NCBI GenBank assembly: GCA_900128565.1
Contig: LT635996.1
Span: 1 to 25,473, forward strand
Direction: 5' to 3'
Length of the DNA stretch: 25,473 nucleotides
Source of the DNA: Stramenopiles sp. TOSAG23-6
Lineage: Eukaryota > Sar
The notes under the pieces are model-generated. The model saw only the letters and a list, made by a program, of their open reading frames with translations. It did not search any database and had not been told where the DNA came from. The stretch's first letter is position 1. Each line of letters begins with the position of its first letter. A program made the position numbers and the translations under genes. This document shows positions 9,064 to 17,594 of the stretch, piece by piece.

Positions 9064-10236
9064 TCATCTAATATATTTCGAATTTGTTAAATTCGTAGAA
9101 ACTTCACCTAACGAATTTCCAATTTGTGAAGTACCCTCCATACAACGTAGCATACTCATTGCCTTTGAAGCCGCTTGCCGTACAACAATTGGTGTTGTTT
9201 CACTTTCACACTCAATACTCGTTAATTGATACAATCGATGTTGAAGACCAAAAATTGTTTCATCATATTCCCATTGTTGAGACTTTGCCTGTATCGAACC
9301 TAAATGACCCAAGAGAAGGACAGCAAAAGTAGAAAATTTCCAATTTAAATTTAAATTTACATTTTCTGTATTACATTGATTGTAGTATCGAATCCACTCA
9401 CGTCGACGGCCTTGTATTGCAGGCCATATACGAGACACTATGAGTTTATTATATACCCAACACCAACCGTCAGGATGACGTGAACAAAGAAGTTGAATGG
9501 ATGAGAAGAATTCATAAACTATAATGTCAGATAGTTGAGAAAGAACTGACATAGTTTCAGTATTCTGAGTATCAGGTAAATGTATACAACACAGTTCATC
9601 CACAAGACTTTCTGTTAAAGACTCTAATTCTTTAATCACTGTTATCCATGACTCGCGAGTAGCTGCAGTATCATTTGAAATGTGTCGGTCACTATTAGGG
9701 TTCGTGTTAGGGTTACTATTAGGGTTCGTGTTAGGGTTATGGATTGCAGGAGTTATTTCTTGTAAGTGTTGACCACGAATCTCATCAAACTTCTTTACAA
9801 GTGAAATCACTCGACGAAATGGACCTTGAGAGGCATGTGTCTGTATCATTGATATATTGTTTGAATGTTTATCACTGGATGAACCTGTATCGTATATATT
9901 TCGGGGGATATTATATTTTGAAACGAATCCTTGAGTTGTTTTTGACCAGTCAATGTCATCGATAGTCGCGGTTTGACCGACTAAAGAAGATCTCAGTCTA
10001 GATTTATTTTTACTATTCCGTAAGTTTGCTATTGTTGTTCGAAGCACATTTATTTCCTCCATATATGAGTCGCATTTTGCAGTTGACTTTTCTGAAAGTT
10101 CTGCGGCAGAGGCTGCTTTTAACTTGAATGCAGTGACTGCATTTCTGTATGCTTCAATACGAGACTTGCTCTTTCGTAACTCTGACTCCAACATCTTATT
10201 TTTATCTTGAAGAGACTGCATAGCTGATGGTATCAT
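9064..10236 (-). CDS. hypothetical protein with N-terminal coiled coil and NPN repeat
   Basis: 390 residues from an ATG at 10236. I do not recognise the family. Residues ~1-80 are a coiled coil rich in K/E/S/A (LQDKNKMLESELRKSKSRIEAYRNA...). A Ser/Asn-rich linker follows, then a helical globular part (~200-390) with Trp/Cys landmarks (CSRHPDGWCWVYNKLIVS; RIWPAIQGRRREWIRYYNQC; KFSTFAVLLLGHLGSIQA). Residues ~166-181 are (NPNTNPNS)2, encoded by telomere-like DNA. The coiled coil plus helical C-terminus would suit a cytoskeletal or centrosomal scaffold, but that is a guess. It is divergent from bL25m and shares a ~340 bp promoter interval with it. No introner found. Confidence 0.7.
   Translation of the reverse strand: MIPSAMQSLQDKNKMLESELRKSKSRIEAYRNAVTAFKLKAASAAELSEKSTAKCDSYMEEINVLRTTIANLRNSKNKSRLRSSLVGQTATIDDIDWSKTTQGFVSKYNIPRNIYDTGSSSDKHSNNISMIQTHASQGPFRRVISLVKKFDEIRGQHLQEITPAIHNPNTNPNSNPNTNPNSDRHISNDTAATRESWITVIKELESLTESLVDELCCIHLPDTQNTETMSVLSQLSDIIVYEFFSSIQLLCSRHPDGWCWVYNKLIVSRIWPAIQGRRREWIRYYNQCNTENVNLNLNWKFSTFAVLLLGHLGSIQAKSQQWEYDETIFGLQHRLYQLTSIECESETTPIVVRQAASKAMSMLRCMEGTSQIGNSLGEVSTNLTNSKYIR
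9692..9740. repeat. coding minisatellite of telomere-like units, 12-nt spacing
   Basis: TTAGGG occurs at 9695, 9707, 9719 and 9731, exactly 12 nt apart, alternating with TTCGTG and TTACTA. The larger unit is 24 nt, repeated twice. On the minus strand it encodes NPNTNPNS twice, in frame with the surrounding gene. Confidence 0.9.
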
Positions 10237-10573
10237 CCAGTGTACATAAATACTTCAAGAAACAACTATGACATTGTAGAAAATGTAGACGACGTATTCA
10301 ATTTTGTGCAAGTTTGCGTGTGTGATGCAAAAAAAAAGGTACGACTTCAAAGAAGAAGACACAACTCTGAGTCTCTGACTCTCGTGTGAATTTCGAATTT
10401 AGGAATTTATACTACTCTATTTACCGATTATTACGATTTATTATTAGAACTGACAGAAATTGGCACGTGGCGCCGACTTCCTCCTTCTCACACCTCTCTC
10501 TCCGTGGTCGACGGGTTGCAAATATTCTGTATAGTAGTTTGGGTGTGGTAAAATAGAAATCGCACAGTTTTCA
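10237..10573. promoter_or_regulatory. divergent promoter region, coiled-coil gene / bL25m
   Basis: About 340 bp between two divergent starts. A short minus-strand ORF overlapping the bL25m 5' end (10444-10707) has no coding character and is treated as a shadow. No named motif is recognised. A CGCACAG lies just before the bL25m ATG and could be a splice or trans-splice acceptor, but one instance proves nothing. Confidence 0.4.
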
Positions 10574-11362
10574 ATGTTTACTAGTGTTTTTGTTCCGTCT
10601 ATGCGTCGTGCATGTTTGACACCGACATTTGGCGTCACTGCATCTGCTCTAAGAAGCTCTGTTAGTCCAAATTCTTTGATAGGTGTTCCTTGTAGAAGTA
10701 TGGCCATAGTTTCGTCTCACCTTGAACCAGGTGAAATCCGATCTATCCCAGCTATGCGTCGTGTAGGTGCTGGATCATCTCATTGTTATAAACTTCGTGG
10801 AGATAGATGGATTCCTGGTATAATTTATGGTGTTGACGAAGAGGGAAAAGAGGATCGTATTCTAGTTCAAGTAAAACGCAATGTAATTGAGAATGAGTTC
10901 CACGCTTTCGGTCGCTCTATTGAATCAATCATTTACGATATTGAAATAGACGGAGTCACGACACGTGTATTACCACGTTGTCTTACAAAACATCCACTAA
11001 CAGAAGCACCGACTTCTTTGAACTTTCTCCGTTATTGGAGTGGATGTCCAAAGAGAAAAGTAAAAATACCAGTCGAATATTTTAATGAGGAAAAAAGTCC
11101 AGGGGTTCGTCGCGGAGGATCTTTAATGAGAAAAATGAGAGATCTTGTTGTATATATATCAGGACCTTGGGTTCCACCTCGGGTAGAGGTAAATTTGGAT
11201 GGGATGAAACTGGGGCATAAAATTCATGCCAGAGATATCGATTTACCTGAAGGAGTTTGCGCTGTGAGGGAAAATGATCTTTTGGCCATGGTTTCTGGTA
11301 AAAAATCTTTGATGCGGGAGCAGGCGAAAGAAAATGCAAAAGAATTAGAAAACACGGTATGA
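10574..11362 (+). CDS. mitochondrial large-subunit ribosomal protein bL25
   Basis: 262 residues from the first ATG (10574). The bL25 domain spans ~residues 65-150 (RGDRWIPGIIYGVDEEGKED, RNVIENEFHAFGRS, DGVTTRVLPRCLTKHPLTEA). It is followed by a TL5/CTC-type C-terminal domain with the family signature SPGVRRGGSLMRK, then DGMKLGHKIHARDIDLPEGV. bL25 binds 5S rRNA in bacterial-type ribosomes. The first ~45 residues (MFTSVFVPSMRRACLTPTFG...) are rich in R, S and hydrophobics with no acidic residue, as expected of a mitochondrial presequence. A later Met (MAIVSS, 10699) is possible but would lose it. No intron. A plastid location is not excluded, but nothing else here suggests one. Confidence 0.88.
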   Translation: MFTSVFVPSMRRACLTPTFGVTASALRSSVSPNSLIGVPCRSMAIVSSHLEPGEIRSIPAMRRVGAGSSHCYKLRGDRWIPGIIYGVDEEGKEDRILVQVKRNVIENEFHAFGRSIESIIYDIEIDGVTTRVLPRCLTKHPLTEAPTSLNFLRYWSGCPKRKVKIPVEYFNEEKSPGVRRGGSLMRKMRDLVVYISGPWVPPRVEVNLDGMKLGHKIHARDIDLPEGVCAVRENDLLAMVSGKKSLMREQAKENAKELENTV

Positions 11363-11465
11363 GCTAAATTATAGATGTACATGTGCCATCAAATATATTT
11401 ATATTGAAACGAAAAATAAATTAGTAACAATTTAACTTTATATTCATCTGAGGCCTTTGCAAAAT

Positions 11466-11520
11466 TCGAAATTGAAATATTTTTTCTGTACCAAATTTCG
11501 TACTTAAGAAATTTCGAATG
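11466..11520. repeat. introner-core-like remnant in intergenic DNA
   Basis: On the plus strand GAAATATTTTTTCTGTACC is followed by AAATTTCGTACTTAAGAAATTTCG. The second part matches the intron core (accAAATTTTGTACTTAACGAATTTC in the intron at 15554) with few changes and forms a near palindrome. It lies between two convergent genes (bL25m and the next), so it is not an intron of either recognised gene. Confidence 0.55.
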
Positions 11521-11542
11521 AACTGAGTGTTACTTTCTCCAT

Positions 11543-12688
11543 TCATAATAGAATTTTTTTACTTAGAGCTAGGAGTTCTCTTGCTTCTTTTGAGATGTTT
11601 GTTTTTGACATATTACTATTTGCTTCTACATTTTTGCTCGTTGACAAAATTTTTGACTCCTTGGTCGTGAAATTAGGGTTAGGGTTTATAGATGTACTCT
11701 GACTTTTACGTACCATTTTTTTTGTATCATTTGGTTTAGTAGGAAAATTTTCCCTGAATTTCTCATCACTATTTAACAATTTTGTAGACTTCTCAAAGTC
11801 ATATTGAAAAACGTTTACTTCCTTATACTTTTTTTTAAATTGTTTCAACCTTCGATTTCTGTTAGGGTTAGGGTTATGACCTTGTGAATGAAGTTCTGTG
11901 GCTGCCTGTATTAGTGCTGATGCCACACTAATTTGAATTTGAACTGCAAATATTGCTTCAAATGCACAGCGTGCAGCGTATTTTGACGCATCTTGAGATA
12001 TTTCTTCAATCTTCTTTTCTTTATTTAAATTAACTACATTTTTTTGGTCTAGTGCAAGTAACCACTCATTTAGAATTTCTCGTTGGAAGGTTGCCATCAT
12101 TTGCTTTGATTCAAAAGAGTTATCGACTATACTAAGATTCAAGTCATTTAAAATTTCCCGAACATATTCCCAGTTGTTTTGACCATCTAAAATGGCTTTC
12201 TCTATTGATTTATCTAAAGCTAACTGGAATTTACTATCATTGACGCTATTCAAAACAAAACTATGCAGGCCTTCAGAAGTTTCTTCTGAAGTTTTTTCTG
12301 AAAATGTTATATGAAAATCATTATTTTTTAGAGTTGGGGGAAAACTCCGATTTGTCTCAAGTATCTTTGTCTCTTTAGAATTGGATATATATAAAGGCAT
12401 TGATATTGCATGTGGTTTACATACAGTTTTATGAAGATTCTTTAGAACAGTTCTAACATTTTGCGACTCGCAGATTTCTTTTTTTATGTGAGGTTGAGTA
12501 TATACTTTTTTTGTGTCTATCTGAGATTCTTGAGTATACTCTTCTTCGGCGAGTAATACTTTATTTCGTGAATATGCCACACTGGACTTTGAGCCGCGGC
12601 GCGACAACATAGAACTATTCAAAGAAGGTTTGGGAGCAGACCATGGACAAGGTAAGAGTGCTTGTTGGCAGCAAGGGGTTTTCTCCAT
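11543..12688 (-). CDS. hypothetical protein, Ser/Lys/Asn-rich, with telomere-encoded NPNP peptides
   Basis: 381 residues from an ATG at 12688, one open frame. I do not recognise a family. The N-terminus has two Cys and several Pro (MEKTPCCQQALLPCPWSAP), then a low-complexity region. A more ordered helical middle follows (~150-290: FVLNSVNDSKFQLALDKSIE..., AARCAFEAIFAVQIQISVAS), then a basic tail ending ISKEARELLALSKKILL. Two separate telomere-like tracts encode GHNPNPNRNRR and INPNPNF, both in frame, so the gene tolerates these insertions in disordered regions. Overall character is a disordered or cytoskeletal-associated protein; no function claimed. Confidence 0.62.
   Translation of the reverse strand: MEKTPCCQQALLPCPWSAPKPSLNSSMLSRRGSKSSVAYSRNKVLLAEEEYTQESQIDTKKVYTQPHIKKEICESQNVRTVLKNLHKTVCKPHAISMPLYISNSKETKILETNRSFPPTLKNNDFHITFSEKTSEETSEGLHSFVLNSVNDSKFQLALDKSIEKAILDGQNNWEYVREILNDLNLSIVDNSFESKQMMATFQREILNEWLLALDQKNVVNLNKEKKIEEISQDASKYAARCAFEAIFAVQIQISVASALIQAATELHSQGHNPNPNRNRRLKQFKKKYKEVNVFQYDFEKSTKLLNSDEKFRENFPTKPNDTKKMVRKSQSTSINPNPNFTTKESKILSTSKNVEANSNMSKTNISKEARELLALSKKILL
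11673..11687. repeat. telomere-type tract inside a CDS
   Basis: TTAGGGTTAGGGTTT within the gene at 11543-12688; encodes INPNPN on the minus strand. Confidence 0.85.
11862..11876. repeat. second telomere-type tract inside the same CDS
   Basis: TTAGGGTTAGGGTTA, ~190 bp from the previous tract; encodes HNPNPN on the minus strand in the same frame. Confidence 0.85.
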
Positions 12689-13013
12689 GAATAATTATTC
12701 TGCTTGCAAAGGTTTACCTTGAGATATTCTAGTGTATTTGCATGGCAAAGAACACCTGTTATAGATATTTATTGTTCTTAAATAGCCTACTTTGAATTTT
12801 CCTTTATACTTAGTATAAATTAATCGAAAGATACAACTCAAAAAAATCTAAAAGATACGTCGTATACGCGGCACGCGAACTTCAAATTTTATTACCGGGT
12901 ACCCTTGACCAGTAATTCAGGAACTCAAACAAGACGACGACACAATGTCATTTGTATACTTTGTATTAGCCTATAATCATTGAACTTTTTATTCAGTTTT
13001 GCACAAATATAAT
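12689..13013. promoter_or_regulatory. divergent promoter region
   Basis: About 325 bp between divergent starts. Nothing named is recognised. TTTTTATTCAG followed by ~13 nt precedes the ATG at 13014, which would suit a 3' splice or trans-splice acceptor. Confidence 0.35.
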
Positions 13014-13502
13014 ATGACATCAGAACTTTCAAAACATAGAAGACCCAGACGCGGAACAGCCATTACAGATGATGAAATTGCACATATTAATATAAAAGGA
13101 CTTAATAAAGCTATTCATAGTAGTTTACCCCCAACTCATAATCGACTTTGTCGAAAAGACGTCGATAAGGTTGTCACTGCAGCACCGCAGAAACACCCTA
13201 GACGCCCTCGTCGTGGAACAGCAATTACAGATGATGATATGTACCTTAATACAGCAATACGATCTAGAAGAAAATCAAATGATAGTACTACCGCACCGGT
13301 GAAAAGAAGAGGTCGTCGTTTCACAGCAGTATCAGACGAACAACGAACTCGACGTTCAATGTCACCTCACGTTCAAGCTGCAGCTGAAGCCTGTGCCAGT
13401 AGAACTGATAGCCGATGGAACCGCGTACAAAAAGCGTTTAAAGCTGTTGGACAAGCTGCTCGCTTTCCAATTGTAAATTCCAATGGCCCTGTCAATTCCT
13501 AG
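13014..13502 (+). CDS. small basic protein with three RRxT-A-[IV]-[TS]-D motifs
   Basis: 162 residues from the ATG at 13014; the in-frame codon 15 nt upstream is TTG, not ATG. Three copies of one motif are visible: residues 9-21 (RRPRRGTAITDDE), 63-75 (RRPRRGTAITDDD) and 97-109 (KRRGRRFTAVSDE). Each contains R-R-x-T, the basophilic (PKA-type) kinase consensus, followed by acidic residues. Further RRKS and RRSMS sites lie nearby. The RRGxAI arrangement also recalls the pseudosubstrate of PKA type I regulatory subunits, though no cyclic-nucleotide domain is present. The C-terminal ~50 residues (AAAEACASRTDSRWNRVQKAFKAVGQAARF) look like an amphipathic helix. I infer a multi-site kinase substrate or inhibitor; the family is not recognised. 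Confidence 0.68.
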   Translation: MTSELSKHRRPRRGTAITDDEIAHINIKGLNKAIHSSLPPTHNRLCRKDVDKVVTAAPQKHPRRPRRGTAITDDDMYLNTAIRSRRKSNDSTTAPVKRRGRRFTAVSDEQRTRRSMSPHVQAAAEACASRTDSRWNRVQKAFKAVGQAARFPIVNSNGPVNS

Positions 13503-13544
13503 CTAGTTTGAAGAAATTTTATTTTTTCTCGTTTCTAAAATATT

Positions 13545-13559
13545 TAACCCTAACCCTAA
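13545..13559. repeat. interstitial telomere-type tract
   Basis: TAACCCTAACCCTAA, ~40 bp after the stop of the RRxT gene. It lies in the 13503-14056 spacer, which otherwise holds only a weak short ORF and the promoter of the ankyrin/IQ gene. Confidence 0.8.
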
Positions 13560-13625
13560 GACTGGATAAATATAGTCAATTTCATGAGTACTCCCTTTCC
13601 TTAATCTTTAGTGAAAAACTTGTAA

Positions 13626-13817
13626 ATGATTGTTGATGATATGTGTGACATCACTGCTCTTCAGGATAAATATATAAAAAATATACCATCTTTCAAAAAA
13701 TTAATAGGCGAATTTAATAAACGACATAGTGTGGTACGTAATAGCATCTTTTTTCGTGTTCTTGTTATGTCAAAGGCGTTTTTTATTTTTTTTTTGTGTC
13801 CTTCAAATCAAATTTGA
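13626..13817 (+). CDS. possible small gene or exon, 63 codons
   Basis: ATG at 13626. The first ~38 residues look protein-like (MIVDDMCDITALQDKYIKNI, then SFKKLIGEFNKRHS), after which composition becomes low-complexity Phe-rich. A GTACGT at 13735 could be a donor, but I find neither the family core nor the usual acceptor downstream, and no continuation. It could be a small protein, a broken exon or chance. Confidence 0.25.
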   Translation: MIVDDMCDITALQDKYIKNIPSFKKLIGEFNKRHSVVRNSIFFRVLVMSKAFFIFFLCPSNQI

Positions 13818-14056
13818 TGGCTGACTATTCCAGTTGAGTTGTAACTGTAAACGAGGAAACATCATACCAAAAGGACTATACGGGTACCGCGTAGGAATAT
13901 ATATAGTGTCACTGTGTACACAACAATAACAATATAGATGTTCTTTCAAATCTTAACAATTGATTTGGAAAACAGTTGAATGCGAGTTCATATCATATTC
14001 TTTGAGCTACACAGCGGCTGTATGCAATAATTTACTAAAGTCTCGTACTTACTAAC

Positions 14057-15982
14057 ATGCCAAAAGCAAAATATATTCCTAAACTTAGAAGTGGTCGCCG
14101 TGTAGGGGGATCTAGGACACGTTCAGCTCAAAAGAAACTCGATATAGAGAGTAAAAAGGAGGAGGAAGTAGAAGTCAAAAAGAGTTTTTATACGCCAAGT
14201 GTGGCTGCAAAGGAAAGAAAGCGAAAAGAGGCTGAAAATCGAGCTCGTAGAAGACAAAAGATCATTCGTGAAAAGAAACTAAATGCACCTAAAAAGTCCT
14301 ACATAGATTGCCACGGTAAGCATGGAGACGTTAACTTAGGCACACCCAAACCTAATAGTTGGTGGGGTACTCAAATTTCAAAAAAAATGAGTAAACCGAT
14401 GGCAGTACCACGACCTCGACAATTCTTGCGTTGCCGGTGCATTCCTCCCTGTCGTCCTTGGCCAAACTTTGGTCCTTTGTTTGTTTACCCAGGAGAGGAA
14501 ATTAAAGAAAAAAATTACGACGAATATGAGATAGTAAAATATGCAGATCCATTTGCAGAGCAAATTGATGAAGTTACAGATAAACCGAGAGATGAATTAC
14601 AAAAAAATACATCAAATAATAATTCAACGACAGAATTGGCGAAAATCAAAAAAAATACAAAATTAGCGCCTCTTCCTGTGGCTATCCAAAGTCGAGCTGA
14701 ACGATTAAAGAAGGAGATGGATGCAGTTCAAATGGCAGAACGTTTCATTCATGAGAGTAGACTTGGTAATGAGTATGGTGTGATGCAACTAATACGTCAG
14801 AATGTAAATATAGATTGGCAGGGCCGTGATGGTAAAAATGCACTCATGACTGCCGCTCTTCTTGGACACTTGGGCACAGTTCAAATTTTAGTTAAATCTG
14901 GTGCTGATTTGGATCTTGTACGTTTTTCATGATGAATTTCGCATTTAACTTTTTTTGTACCAAATTTTGTAACTAACAAATTTCGATTTTTTGAAATATC
15001 TTTTCAGTGTACATGTAGATATTCAAGATCAGACAGCACTTATACAAGCAGCAGCTCAAGGTCGTTGTGCCACATGCATTTATCTTATCAAAGCTGGTGC
15101 CAAATGTGACAGAAGTGATAGAAATGGTAATACAGTATGTACGTTTTATCATTAATTTTTACCTAAACTTTTTTGTACCAAATGTTGTACCTAAACAAAT
15201 TTCCAATAATAAAAATATTTTTCACAATATATATTCACATTCCCGGGCAAATCAAGATTGTTTAGCAAAAGTTACTGCACTTTTGACTAGGTTAGAAGGC
15301 CGTCGGCGAGAGTCTGCTACATGTGCGTTTCCATCATGAATTTGTTTTTTTGTTTCGTACCAAATTTTGTACCTAACAAATTTTACAAAAAAAATATGTT
15401 TCACAATACATTTGTTCAGAAACATTGGCGAAGGTTGAATGGTCAACGAATACGGAAGGTAATGGTTGCAGCTATTGCAAAAGCAAAAGTAGATCTTCTA
15501 GAAGCTGCAATTAATACACAGCGATGGGAGAGAGGAAGACAAGCAAGGCTTGTGTACGTTTTCATCAGGAATTTCAAAAACAAATTTTACCAAATTTTGT
15601 ACTTAACGAATTTCAAACTTTAAATATTTTTTCACAATACGTGGCTGAGGGATTACGTGAAGAATATAGAAAAAGGGTTAAAGCTCGCTATTACGTTACC
15701 ATTCGTATTCAATCAATCTTTCGAAGACAAAGAGCAACTATGGTTGTATCACAAAGGAGAATTGCATTTAACATGAGTGCATTGAAAATTCAGAGATTAC
15801 AACGTGGTAACCGAGCAAGAAAATATTTTCGGGAACTCTTGACGTTTGATAAGAAACAAAAGCAAGTTGCTCGAAAGAAAGCAGCAACTTTAATGTGTCC
15901 GATTGTTCGTGGTTATTTTGGTCGCCAAAAAATGAAAAAGTTATTTGGTTATGTGTATATCAAAGAAGACGATTGGGTTTGA
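14057..15982 (+). CDS. ankyrin-repeat / IQ-motif protein, five exons
   Basis: Exons 14057-14917, 15015-15138, 15233-15322, 15412-15553 and 15643-15982 join in frame to about 518 residues. The N-terminus is very basic (PKLRSGRRVGGSRTRSAQKK) with a Pro/Cys patch (CRCIPPCRPWPNFGPLF). Ankyrin repeats follow from ~residue 240: NEYGVMQLIRQNVNIDWQGR, DGKNALMTAALLGHLGTVQI, then QTALIQAAAQGRCATCIYLI, joined cleanly across the first intron. The C-terminus has IQ-like calmodulin-binding helices (IRIQSIFRRQRA; ALKIQRLQRGNRARKYF; LMCPIVRGYFGRQ). Ankyrin plus IQ proteins are often flagellar or membrane-skeleton adaptors. All four introns belong to the introner family and lie in the second half. The frame and ankyrin consensus fix each junction to within a few bases. 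Confidence 0.85.
14918..15014 (+). mobile_element. introner-like intron 1 of the ankyrin/IQ gene
   Basis: 97 nt, phase 0. Starts GTACGTTTTTCATGATGAAT, core AAATTTTGTAACTAACAAAT, ends TTTTCAGTGTACAT. A CAG lies exactly 7 nt before the end, but splicing there puts the ankyrin repeat out of frame with every available GT donor. Confidence 0.85.
15139..15232 (+). mobile_element. introner-like intron 2 of the ankyrin/IQ gene
   Basis: 94 nt, phase 1. Starts GTACGTTTTATCATTAAT, core GTTGTACCTAAACAAATTTC, ends TTTTTCACAATATAT. Upstream exon ends TAT, as does the intron. Confidence 0.83.
15323..15411 (+). mobile_element. introner-like intron 3 of the ankyrin/IQ gene
   Basis: 89 nt, phase 1. Starts GTGCGTTTCCATCATGAA, core AAATTTTGTACCTAACAAAT, ends TTTCACAATACAT. 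Upstream exon ends TACAT, a five-base match to the intron end. Confidence 0.85.
15554..15642 (+). mobile_element. introner-like intron 4 of the ankyrin/IQ gene
   Basis: 89 nt, phase 2. Starts GTACGTTTTCATCAGGAATT, core AAATTTTGTACTTAACGAAT, ends TTTTTTCACAATACGT. The final GT instead of AT matches the GT that ends the upstream exon, so the last intron bases follow the insertion site rather than a fixed consensus. Confidence 0.86.
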
Positions 15983-16121
15983 AGAAGTGCATTTTAAATA
16001 TATACTAAACGCTAACTATTTAATAAAAAACGAAAATAAAAAATACAATAATAAATTACGTAGAAAGAAATACTATCTAATATTGAAGTTTAATAAAGAA
16101 AAACACAATAAAAATTTCATG

Positions 16122-17199
16122 TTATTTTTTTTGTCTTGGTTTAATCTCCGCTTCTGGAGTTTGATGAATTAATATATGACTTTTTGCTGTCGCTGGATTA
16201 TGATATTCCCTGCCCTTATGCCAGTCGTATGATACACTGTAAGCAAATAATTGACCTGTTGCATTCCAAGCAGTCGCTGTGATGGGTTGATTACATTTTT
16301 TGAAAAATTTCAACCTCTGTTTGCTATCCTTATCCCAAAAATTAAAGCAACCATCAGCGCCTGCAGTGGCAAAGGTACCATACTGAGGATGAAACGCTAT
16401 TGAGTTAACTGGATAAACATCGGCGTTCTGTCGATGACACTTGAAAGCAAAACTTTTACTCGGATCAACTTTATCTTCAATAAGCTGAATCGCCACTCTG
16501 CCTTCAATTGAGCCAACTGCATAACCTGTCTTATCTGTAAAACATGAAATACAACAACTTTGAAATTTAAGAGGGGACGTCATAGTCCGAAATGCATTTT
16601 GGGGTTTACGCAAATCGTATATTTTAATTTCTCTTTGAGGACCACCTAATGCAACTACCATTAAGGGATAAGATACATCCATAGCATAGACGCGTTCGTT
16701 AAGCTGATACTGCATTACAACCTTGCCTGGTGTACGAAGATCGTTATATTTTACTGTTTTATCCCAGCTCGCTGTTACTACAGATTGTGCTAATTCTTCA
16801 ATATATCGAACAGCAATAACAGGGGCTGCGTGTTGTGCAATTTGCACGCCTTGATTTTGACCAGGAGTCCACATCTTTGCAGTGTTATCACAGGACGATG
16901 NAAATACNTTTTGTNCCATNTTTCGACCAACAAACATCCGTGACGGGAGCTTGATGCTTAATAGCAGCCTTTGCTTGAGCCTGTATATTTGATCCTTGAT
17001 GTTGAACATCCCAAAGCATAACTTGATTATCCCAAGTACCTGCAACAAGAAAATTGTTCGTTGGAGCAAATGCAAGCGATGAAACTGAGTCCTTGAGAAC
17101 TCCCGGAGATACTTCGTAATCTCCATTTGGATTGTGTGGTGAACTTTGTGCTGTCGAGCCAAAGGTACTACCACCTCCAAATCCCCCAAAACCAGCCAT
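16122..17199 (-). CDS. RAE1: Rae1/Gle2 mRNA export factor (WD40), reading frame broken at N bases
   Basis: The N-terminal part starts at an ATG (17199) with the Rae1-like Gly/Phe-rich leader (MAGFGGFGGGSTFG). WD40 repeats follow: DSVSSLAFAPTNNFLVAGTW, DNQVMLWDVQ, HQAPVTDVCWS, then after the break SSCDNTAKMWTPG, VVTASWDKTVKYNDLRTPGK, MDVSYPLMVVALGGPQREIK and NSIAFHPQYGTFATAGADGC. The C-terminal YDWHKGREYHNP is characteristic of Rae1. Rae1 binds Nup98 (GLEBS) at the nuclear pore and acts in mRNA export and spindle assembly. Around 16901-16920 there are four N bases, and the two halves lie in different frames; the missing stretch falls within one WD repeat. I read this as an assembly or consensus error in a normal gene of ~360 residues, not a pseudogene. 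Confidence 0.9.
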
Positions 17200-17594
17200 T
17201 GCGAGTTATATTTCTAGTTGATTTGTAGAGTAGGTATTGTCCAGTCAGCGGAGTTTTCAAGGGGTGTCAGTGGAATTTTCTAGGGTTCTTCGGGAACTTG
17301 ATTATTAGGTAAATGACGCAGAGCAAGTATAGAATCTGATTTCAATAGCTGCAGTATGTAGATAATCAAAGAAGTACTTCTTGACTTGGCTTGTGCGACG
17401 GCTCGGTACTCTCGGTCATTCGCAGTTTTTTTAAGGGGAAGCTAGACAAGCAGGTTTGCGTATGTATTTTATCCGAAGATTTTTGAAAACATTTCAAATC
17501 TGAAATCCAAAGAGACAAGGATCGAGTAAACAAAGTGATATCAATAAGGATATCGTTACTTTTGAGTTTTTGAAATCATTAATATTCCAGTAAT
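17200..17594. promoter_or_regulatory. divergent promoter region, Rae1 / secreted protein
   Basis: About 395 bp with no supported gene. ATTAATATTCCAG sits 4 nt before the ATG at 17595 and resembles a 3' splice or trans-splice acceptor. No other motif is recognised. Confidence 0.35.

Noticed and set aside
10444-10707. Minus-strand ORF of 87 codons over the bL25m 5' end
   Set aside because: It overlaps a well-supported gene on the other strand and has no recognisable protein character.
15067-15446. ORFs running through the ankyrin-gene introns
   Set aside because: They include the intron core translated as FVPN and lack continuity with the ankyrin/IQ protein.
14918-15642. DNA-level elimination (ciliate-type IES) in place of introns
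   Set aside because: Boundaries are not the fixed TA...TA of ciliate IES, the family starts with a GT-type donor, and all copies lying in recognised genes are in gene orientation. It cannot be fully excluded without comparing DNA and RNA, but introns fit better.
16122-17199. Rae1 as a pseudogene
   Set aside because: The only break lies at four N bases; the rest is intact and highly conserved.
10560-17594. Spliced-leader trans-splice acceptors (CAG shortly before the ATG at 10574, 13014 and 17595)
   Set aside because: Three genes show it but several others do not, and no leader sequence can be seen; too weak to annotate.
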